From assembly GCA_002633005.1 (NCBI GenBank), contig NMRA01000088.1, forward strand, positions 870,864 through 934,863: a stretch of DNA of 64,000 nucleotides, read 5' to 3'. Below are positions 1-10,200 of this stretch, in pieces. Positions within the stretch are counted from its first letter, which is position 1; each line of letters opens with the position of its first letter. The position numbers were made by a program, and so were the translations under genes. The notes below the pieces were generated by a model. The model saw only the letters and a list, made by a program, of their open reading frames with translations, ran no database searches and was not told where the DNA came from. Source of the stretch: Phoronis australis. Lineage: Eukaryota > Phoronida > Phoronidae.

Positions 1-1189
1 GCCATCTTGTTTCGCGTGCAGCGCAACCACGCGGGACTTAGCGTTCCAATTTGGAGTGCTCGTCTGCACGTTAGGTACTAACTTATCGGAAGAGACACGT
101 ATCAAAGTAATGAGACAAAAATCGGTGAGTTTACCGATTGTTTTTTAAAACCACTTAAAAATCAGTAGATTTTACTAATACACTTTTTTGTGCGTTTTCA
201 GAAGATGTTTTCGAATTTAAATTTTCTTCCGACGGGACACAAAACATGATCCAGGGTTTGTTTATGCAATGTATCTGTTTGTCCCAGGCACTAGTAGGAT
301 CTAGAAGGCCAAAGGAAAAATCCGCAGACAAATGCGATACGCTGGGTTCTTAACATTTTTGCCTCACGCATTCACCATTAAACTGCATTGAAATGTTGTC
401 CAATTGGCTTTTATTGGAAACCACAGTGCAGAGCTCAACATCAAAGCTTCAAATCGAGTTTATGTCAATAAAAACAGGCTGTTGCAATTTTCATTACTTC
501 GTTGGCCTTTTTCTGCATGTTTCTCAGTTTTTACAAAAGGGGGCAGCATATGACGAACTTAGGTGTCACAATAAAATGGCTGCCGAAGGCAGTGCACATT
601 TGAAATAACTCGGCACAAATTAAAGAAAACTTCCGAATCGATGAATGCGGTATATCTGTGAGAGTTAAATCGAATCCTATTCAGATCATAACTTTGAAGT
701 GGAATAATTCGGTGAGTACAACAGCAAGTCGGTTTTATGCTTAGGCGGACGAACATTGGGCTCCCCAGTATATGTATAATTTCTGTTTGCGGAGAGAGTT
801 AAAATGATAAAAAGTCGTTGAAAAGTATACCAGTATACCTGAGGTTGTGACACTTCATTTTCTAGACTGCTACGTGACATCCCAAAAATGAGATTGCTAA
901 AAAGACCAGAAAAGCACGAAACCACACCGGTGACGAACCAGTCGTCAAAGACGCATCCAAACCGGATGTTGATTTCTGCTGGCGAATGAGGTTGAAAACA
1001 AGCTTTCGATTATCGTTCGTTCCATTTTCAGCTATTTTACATAGTTTTGTTACTTTTTAATCAGTGTCAAAAGCGGCATGCGAGTTTCCTTGTTCTGTTG
1101 ATAAAGACAAAGACGCTTAAGTGACGAAGAAGCGTTAATATATCCGCATCCATACCTAGCGACGCCGGTGGTCAAAACGCTGTACTAAA
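1..1189. other. 5' flank of ALG6, no coding exon recognised
   Basis: No conserved coding segment is visible. The first 124 bases are CpG-richer than what follows and end in a good donor (AATCG|GTGAGT, intron from 125), so they may be a non-coding first exon of ALG6 or the edge of another transcript. A second donor-like GTGAGT lies near 710. I see no TATA box that can be placed with confidence. The promoter of ALG6 should lie in this interval. Confidence 0.4.
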
Positions 1190-1271
1190 ATGGAGGGCAC
1201 GTTGCAAGTTAGCCTTGTGTTTCTTGGAGCAGTTCTTGTCCGTTGGTGTGTTTCGCTGGGACCTTATTCTG
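1190..1271 (+). CDS. ALG6: ALG6 exon 1 (residues 1-27)
   Basis: This exon encodes the short N-terminus and first hydrophobic segment (LVFLGAVLV then RWCVSL), ending in PYS plus one base of a Gly codon. The donor reads TCTG|GTAATG. The Arg-Trp...Val-Ser-Leu pattern matches the N-terminus of animal ALG6. Confidence 0.9.
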
Positions 1272-4200
1272 GTAATGCAAGTAGATGTCTTCTCTGTCCC
1301 GCTAGGGTTAAGTGGTCTGTCCTAATGACAACCCTCTTTTAATCATCTAGTAGCGGCTGTGTCGGCCGCTGTTCCAGTCGCAGACGACGACGTTTTTACT
1401 TTTGATTGGTGCTGGGCATTGAGTACATGATCGGTAATGAAAAATGTTATTTCGTTTGTGTATTTAACCATGGAATAACTGTTGCATATCTTACTCCCTG
1501 CCTTTTACCCTCATGATTCTTCCCAGGTATTACATATAATTACTTAAACTTCCACCTTTTGTCAGGTAAGGGCAAGCCTCCTATGTATGGCGACTATGAG
1601 GCACAAAGACACTGGATGGAGGTGACACAGAACCTGGAGATTAGAGACTGGTACAGGAACACCTCTGACAACGATCTCTTATACTGGGGACTGGACTACC
1701 CACCACTTCAAGCATATCACAGCTGGATTTGTGGCTTTGTGTAGGATGACTTCTCTTGCATTCAGTTTTTGAAACCACATGCAGTACTGTCCTGAAAAAA
1801 AATTGTTTGGGTTCGTGTATTAGGGTGGAGGCACACTTTTTAGAGGTTCCAATAGCAATTTTGCCTCCAGCATCCTCCTAGTACACTACAGAGTCCTTGA
1901 TGCCTTGATTTTGGGGCCAAGTATTGGCCTCCTTACCCTATTGAAAATGTTTAGAAATTACACAAAATTTCCCTCATCATGCTCCAAACTTCCCCTCCAA
2001 TGGTGAAAAATTCTCTTCAAGATTAGAAACACTTCTGCAAAATGCTGGTTTTGGCCAACTGTGGCGTATTGCTGATGAGGAGTAGCGACTGTTTGTGATC
2101 CTTGATGTTGAGATAACATAACTGGCATGCAATGGAGCTTCAAGCACCATGCGTTAGGTCAATTCAAAGTTCTTCAAACTGGAATTTATCAAGTTAAGAT
2201 TGGTGAATCCTCCCATTGAACAAACAGTGACTGAATCCTACCATTGAACAAACAGTGACTGAATCCTCCTATTGAACAATCAGTGACTGAATCCTCCCAT
2301 TGAACAAACAGTGACTTACATTCAGATCACATTTCTTAATGTGGAATTAGGGACGATAACTTCAAAATTTATTTAAAAAGGCAAGATGAAGGGTTAACAC
2401 CGAAACATGAACCAAAACAATTGTGTGGGGCTTTAAAGGCGCAATATGTTGAGAAACATGATTTTTGGCCTCATTTGATTTTGATATTTTGTGTTACCTT
2501 TGCAAAGAAAGACTATGTCTAAAGTGAACTGCAGCCTTTTCTGAGAGTTTTGATTGCACAAAATTAGGTAGACTGAAGAAGTTCATGATGGCGTTGCATA
2601 GAGACTCAAATTCAACTCATTTTCAAAAAACAGTCCGCTTTAGCACACCCAATCCAATAAATGACAGAAATTGTGGAGACCGCATGGTTTAACCAATGAG
2701 ACATATCATAAGTACCAATGTATTATGAAATTTTCGTAATGACCTTCTCCTTTCATGGTTGCTCAGTTGAAGTTGGTCTGTGAATGACCTTGACCTATAA
2801 ATGGAAAACATGCTTATGTGGCATTGTGGGTTGTCTGCTTTAAGAAATTGTTAAAATTATGAGCTCATAATCTCAGAGACTACCTTATATTTAGAACAAG
2901 AGGAAGTTAAAGCAATTCACCATGTTTCGTGATGCTGACTTCACCTCTGGCAACCAGGGTGCTTACAACATCTGCATGGATCAGATATCATTAAGATTTT
3001 GCTGAATGAACTGCGCCATAGTTTTTTTGTGTATCACGCCATCTTTTGATTGAAATTTAATCTAAACTCTTTCAGAAAATATTGGAGATTGTACGAGCTT
3101 TCGTTTGCAAAGTATCAGATCTATCTAAAACACGAAGGTTACGGATATATGCAAAACGTTATTTCAAAGTTCAAAATACTTTTCTTGTGATGCAATGTTA
3201 AAAAGTAAGTGTTGTTGTCTCCTGTTTTGCAGAGCCAATGCCCTAAATCCTCAGTGGGTTGCCTTGACTACTTCAAGGGGTCATGAGTCATACGAGCATC
3301 AGATATTCATGAGGGCAACAGGTTGGTTTGCAATGTTCATTGAAACTTAGCTGTCACTCAAAATGGATGCATTCTTTTTTACTGTTTCAGACATCTTAAA
3401 TTAAAAGAGTATGTTTAGAAAGTTGTTTGTTGCCTAGCCAAGACTTTTTTTCTGACTGAATCGCCATACCTGGTCAGTGTCCTATTCTGGTGATGAGCTG
3501 AACTCCTACCAGAGTGTAGATTGCTTACATGGCCCTATTGTCCTCATTTTGTGGAAAACTGGATTTAGGTAGAGGTTTAGAAGTCGCTGAAAACCAGTGG
3601 ACTAACCCGGTGGCTATCATTCTAGGCGTACGTAATAGATTTGTACTCAAGAGGAATGACAATAATGGGTCAGTGATGTCAAAATTTTGCGAAATAAAGT
3701 ACGCAAAACAGAAAGTGCGACACGTTACTCAGGCCTTCTACAGGCCAGTTGCAACAGAAACTGTGCTTTAATTTCATTGTTCATACTCAGCAATTCTCCC
3801 AGCCTGCCTGAGGAATTTTGCTAGCATTTTAATGTTTTTCTTAGCCGTAGTGACAGTTATTACTGAAACTGCTTTACTTCCAAAGTATTCTTTTCTAATG
3901 CTTTGGTAAGTGAAATACCAACGGACATGATGTTCTGGTGTTTTATCTTCAATCCAGCATTTTGGACAGCAGGAATCTGCTTGTCCTGTTACTCAGAGTA
4001 GGTATACTTAGGTTCTTGTATAACATGTAATTGGCGAACTTCTCTTGGGGGAAATCTTGGCTATGACTGCTAGATGTGTACAGTGCTGCTCTCATTCGCC
4101 TTTTTTCCTTCCAGTTCTGGTCACGGATGTTTTCTTTTACTTCTCCGGCGTGTTAGTCTTCTACATGTGGTCCAAGTCGTCCTTTTTCAAATCAAGGGAG

Positions 4201-7200
4201 GACAGGGTAAGTATTATTACCTAATGAGGCACCCACTGACCTATTCAATAAATTGTTAGCAGTTTTGCTTCAATACTCTTAAATAACCATCTAGTTGTTT
4301 TCAGAGCAGCATGTTTTACAATTTGTTTAGTAATTTTAGTTGATATTTGAGAATCAAGTTAAAGTTATACACTGGTAGAAGCATCTTGCAAAACACATGG
4401 CACTTGAAAATGTTAGTTCTTTATTCAAACATTTGTTGTTCTTTGTTCGGTTTCCTTCAGATCTCTGCGGCTGTTGTGATGTTGGCCTACCCTGGTTTGA
4501 TGCTGATTGATTACGGACATTTTCAGTATCCTTTGTTTAATTTCAGTCAACACTCCCATGAATTCAGTGTGTCCACTGTATGAATCTGTGTTTGGTCACT
4601 TGGTCTGCCCTTCTCAAGCCAACTGTACTGTTGATTTAGTTGCACTGAACTTTGGTTAGAACGAGCATTTTGGAAATGCCTGTGGGTCACATTTGTTGTA
4701 ATGCTGCTTGTCTGTCCTTAGAATCACCTCTGCTAAACTTGTGATGGATTAAAATGACTGTTTTTTACTAAACTGACATTAACGAAAGACAGACTTAACC
4801 TAAAAGTAAACTGATATGTACACACGAGCTTGCTCACAAATTTAATTGGATTTTGTTACTAAGCACTGTTGTAAGTGTTAGTGATGTAAACATTACTCAC
4901 AGCACATCACTTTCGTAAATTAATTGCTTTTCGTAAAAGTAGCGGAAGATAATTGATAAAATATACTAATGGATTACTGAAACACTTTGATTAATGACAT
5001 GATTTATAGACCTTTACTCTCTTTGTTTTAGTCCACATTCCTTAACCATCTGTTATGTATAACAATTTCTCACTTGGCTTCATCATATGGGCCATATTCC
5101 TGATCTCCAACGGAAACTACCTCCTCGGCTCTGTCAGTTTCGTCATCTCGCTCAACTTCAAACAGATTGGCCTCTACCACGCGTTTCCCATTTTCTGCCA
5201 CCTGCTGGGAGTCTGTGTTTGGCGAAAGGAAGAGAACAGGTAAAGGAGGGGCTTGTCACAATTGATTGACAGGTTTAGTCTGTCTCCCATCTTTTATTGG
5301 ATAGCAACTGCCAATGAATTGACTGTCAAGGGATTTTGGTTAACAGTGTGGTCTGCATAAAGCTAGCTACAAGTGAAGTTATGTGTAGCAAATGCCAGTC
5401 CTAATTTTATATGCTGTTGCTGCCTGGCTTGGCTTAGAGCTGTCCCAATCGCAGCTCTCCAACTGGACCAAGCTTCATGTGATCAGGCGACTTGCCACGT
5501 GACGGATTATACTTTGAAAATAGCCATATTGAGAGTGTGTACAAGTGCATGTCCTGTGAGACATGAGAAACTGAATGCTAACCTCCAGCACACGGCTGCG
5601 CGTAGCAAAAAGTGATTCATTACACGATACTGGAAATTGGCAGCAGAGGGATCGGTGTAACAATAACTTGGGCTCATGGTGCGACAACTGCTGCGTGCCC
5701 AGCTTGCGTGACTGGCATTTTTCTTGCTCTTCCCTGTCCTGTCTGTACTACATGGTTCTGTTTGAGATTTGGATCTTGTTCTGCCAATTGAATCCTAGTA
5801 ATTTCTTAAAATTAAAAGGTTGCAAATCAATTAAAGAAAGAAAGAAATTAAGCAGTGTTATGAAGAAAAATTTAAAATGTGAATGCACAACATGTGGTGA
5901 GCGCATGACGAAGAAAAATAATGCAGAAAAAGAGCTCAGTTCTCCCCAGGGGGTGAAATAACTTCTAATGTGAGTAAGTTGAGGTCAATTTTATCACCCT
6001 AATTAAAGAGATGCAAATGAGAAGTTATTGTAGGACTGATGGATGGTCTATAGAACTTCAAGTTGAGGAACAGATTCGCATTTAAAAAAGAGTGGTGGAT
6101 AAATGTTGGTTCTGTGTCCTGTACTTTTTATAGTTTCACGTGAATGACAATGTATTCTTCTGTTCAGTGTGTAATTACTGCTGATTTTTTTCTTTTCAGA
6201 TTGTTTAGGTTCATCAAAATAGGCACCATCGTTCTATTTACCTTTGCCATGTGTTGGATGCCATTTCTGTCAGATGTAGACTCAGCGTTGCAGGTCCTTC
6301 GCAGGATATTCCCGTTTAATCGTGGGATATTTGAGGTAAGTTTAACACCCCGGTATTGTGACTGACTTGTTTTAATCTTTAGCTTGTAGTTGGTGTGTAA
6401 ACGATTTCGCTGTCGGTTGTCAAAATGCTACAAAATTTCTAGACGGAAAACCCTTTTATAATGTGTCCCTCTGCAAATGGTTGTGAAAATTATTATATTG
6501 TTCATTATTTTTGCTAGATATCTGACTGTTTATTTCATCTTAAGAAATTGAACAAAAAGTGATACAGTTACTGCTCGCAAAAATTATATGCATTGTTTCT
6601 CATTTCTAGTGCGCAAGCCACATTTATAGTTACTGTGTGGTTTGGCAGTGACATTTGAAATGTTAGTCAATCTAATAACTTGCGAGGTCAAGAATCTATG
6701 TTTAATTGATGTATAGCTGAAGCCCTATACAGCCCCATTGTTTTCATTCGTGTTCTGGTTTCTTAATACAGCATATTATAAGTGTTTCTCATTAAACATA
6801 ATATAAGCATGGACGAAATGGACTTCATTGATTGGCTCAATGTCATGGACTGAATGGACTTCATTGATTGGCTCAATGTCATGGACTGAATGGACTTCAT
6901 TGATTGGCTCAATGTCAAGATTCACAGTGCTAAATAAGTTTACTACAGTTTGAAATTTGCAATATTGACTTGACCTAATTAGCACTACGTGGGTATTTAA
7001 CAGTGGAACTCACGGTTAGCACTGTAGCTGTTGAATCCTTCTTGTTGTGGTTCAACGTTCTTGTAATGTTGGCGGCATGAATAAAAATTACACGTCATAT
7101 TCTAGGACAAAGTTGCCAACATTTGGTGCTCCTTGTCTGTTCTCGTTAAGTACAGAAATTACGTGTCTTCAGAAAGTCAAGTTCTGGTGTGGTGAGTTAC

Positions 7201-10200
7201 TTGGTTAGTTTTACTGTCTTTTTCCGCATCAAGATGAGTTTTCATAGATTGAAGTGTTTGAGTTACTGTGTATTAGTTCAGTCCAGGGGTCGACAAATTG
7301 CATGCTACATCAAGCCCGTCTAACAATTTTGTGCAACTCACAGTCAAATGCTGGCAAGCAGAGTATTTTTCTGATATACTAAAAGTTTTTTGTAATTTTG
7401 TGAGAAATTCACATTAATCAGATCAGGAGTTTACTAAGGGCTGTTCCAGCAAAATCTGTATGGGAGGGGGGGAAGGCACTTTTATTTCATACCCACCGCC
7501 CATATTTTTCATTTATTTCTCCAACCCATGACCCATAATTTTTTAATTATTTTTAATAGGTTAAAATATAAAATCCAACACTTGCAAACAAATTGCCTCT
7601 AGGAGGACCTGTTAAGAACTTAGATGATTGACAGACAAGAACTAGTTGTCTTGTACAATATTGTCAAAAACTAAAGTAGCCTGTGAGCAATACTTTTGGC
7701 AGCCACCAGGTGTCTCTGTTCACCATGTATCTATAATTTCAATGAACATTTTTTCAATTATAAGGATCTATGAATCTAAAAATGTCTCCACGAACTCTTT
7801 TATATTTCTATGTCAAATGAAAATTGGAACTTGTTTATCTTACTCCTCATACTTTTTATTTAAAAATCATCAATTTTCTTATGCGTGTTAACACCAGTTT
7901 AGTGTTGCATAACTTTTCAATTCAATAGGACTGCAGACACAGTTGGCTCAAATCAAGTTGCCCATGACTTGATTAATGGTTTAGTGCACATATTGCACTC
8001 TGTTCACTGGCAAGATGGGCTTTTTGTATTGAGATAAGTTAGGATATATGCCAATTGCATTTTTTGAGTTTTGACGCTGAAGTAACCAACCTGTCAACAT
8101 TAACAGGTCAAAAAATACCACCCATTTTTAATGCATCACTTCTTACAGGAACGACCACCCATAATTTGAGTTTTTTTCTGAAGACCACCACCCATGACTT
8201 TTTATTTCTACTGCTGTCCCCCCCTCCCACACGGATTTTACTGGAACAGCCCTAAATATACTTCTTGGTCTATCATAAAAGCTTTTATGCTGATGGGAAT
8301 TTTTTTATGGAATGTTTATTGGCTTTAGTGGACCTCTTTTGTCTAAAAAGTGTCATTTGCAAAGTTAACATAAGCTTGCTGGTAAATTGAAAAAAATCAG
8401 AAGTTTTCCTTGACATTTGATTAACTGAATAGATGAGCACTGTAAACTTAAGATTATCCGTTGAAGAAATAGTCATGGTACACAAAAAACATTTCCAACA
8501 CCTGGTTTTATTTATTCACAGACTGCAGCTGAAGCGAAACATATTGAATTTTCTAATTTTCCATAGTATGTAGGTGTTGTTGTGTAGGCTACATATGTTG
8601 TGAATTGTTTCAGCTTGCTCACCACTGCTGCTGGAATCCTCCCCTCATGTATTGATCTCTTCAGGAATCCCACGACACACAAGTTGAAATGTGCTGTAGT
8701 GAGTACTCTCACTACCTATTTTGTATTACACCATGACGGCTGGGTGCTAGCGGAATGTATCGACTCGGTAGCTGTCCGTCATGATGGGGGAATAACTGTG
8801 AATTTATGGTGAAATTAACATGGTGGAAATATTATTTTGTAAATAGGATTGCCAGTCATTTTTGCTTTAGAATTATCTGTCATGATCGGGAAATGATACT
8901 TTGTCAGATTAGTTATAGCGTGTACTATTTGAATTGAAAGGGTATACTCTTGGTTGCCAAGAGGGCATCACCCCCTCTCACTCACCCCAGCTGACTGAAG
9001 AGGGAACTATGTAACATTAGTAGTCTGGCCCCAGTTTCATCACTCCTCTTGTTGGGAGGTAGATGAACACATCGTACGATTAATGACCTAATTTTCGAAC
9101 GGTCAAGTTGCTAGACATCTCTGAGCTGAGATGAACATGAGGAGAACAGTGTATCGTGTCACACCCAACTTTTCATGACAACTTCCTGCACAGTGAAACT
9201 TTCTGGTAATAAGGTGATGAGTGATGAGCGTGGTTATTGTGTACTTATTGTATTGTTTAAGTATCCTGCATTATAACACATTCGGTTTAATTCATTGTGT
9301 TAAGTTTTCATCGCCTCATGTCTTAGTACATGATAAGTAGAGTGTACAATGTGTTGTTTAGAAATTGGTTTTTAAAGTGTAAAGCTGCATTTTCTTATTG
9401 TTTAGCTGCCAAAAAGAAAAATGAGTAACGTCACTTGTCTTAAAATCAGTTTCTTGATATTCCTATTTGATCTCCGTTGCCAAATAGAACGTTGAAGCTT
9501 TCAGCGACTGAAGAAAATGCTTCAAAGTTTATTGGGGTTGACCAACTCTAAAATGGCAAATTCAAAAATATCTCACGTCCGCATTGCCTGTAACTTGAGT
9601 TGCTGGATCATTTGGCAACAATTCAAGATCGTATCAGCGCGGTAATGTTTTTAGAAGCCCAGAAGTGCCTCAGTTAAGAATTCACTACATTCCTCATGTT
9701 CTGCACTACATTCCTCATGTTCTGCACTGCATTCCTCATGTTCTGCACAACATTCCACTTGAGGAGAGGCACTAGCTTGTCATTGCACTATTTCAGGTCA
9801 ACTCCTCTCTCGTTTTTTTCCTCTGCTCCTACCACGTCCATGAGAAGTCCATCCTGTATGCGGCAATGTACGTATTAAACCATCTTCAACCAAAAATCTT
9901 TTTTCTCTGTAGTGTATTCTGTCTGATTCGTGCCTTTAAGCTTATGCAGGACCTTATCCACAAGCCTGTATATTTAGTCATATCTATGAAGCTATAGCAT
10001 TTGACCTGGCGTGTAAAAGTGCAATTTTCTGAAAGTAGAAAGCCTGTAGAACATTGTTTTCTCAAGTCGTCACTTTCTTGCACATGATGTTGTGGTAAGG
10101 CAACAGCCAAAATTGTCATTTTTGTATTGTTGATGGCAAAATAATCAAATTTTTACCAGTGAAAATGTTGTTTTGTGACAACCGTGTGGTATAAACCACT

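Noticed and set aside
5030-5031. Ordinary AG acceptor for ALG6 exon 6
   Set aside because: Reading from 5032 in the required phase meets TAA before the conserved YNNFSLG block.
5575-5961. 128-codon plus-strand open frame in an ALG6 intron
   Set aside because: It has no recognisable family, lies between two proven exons of the same strand, and its composition follows the AT-rich intron. It is treated as chance.
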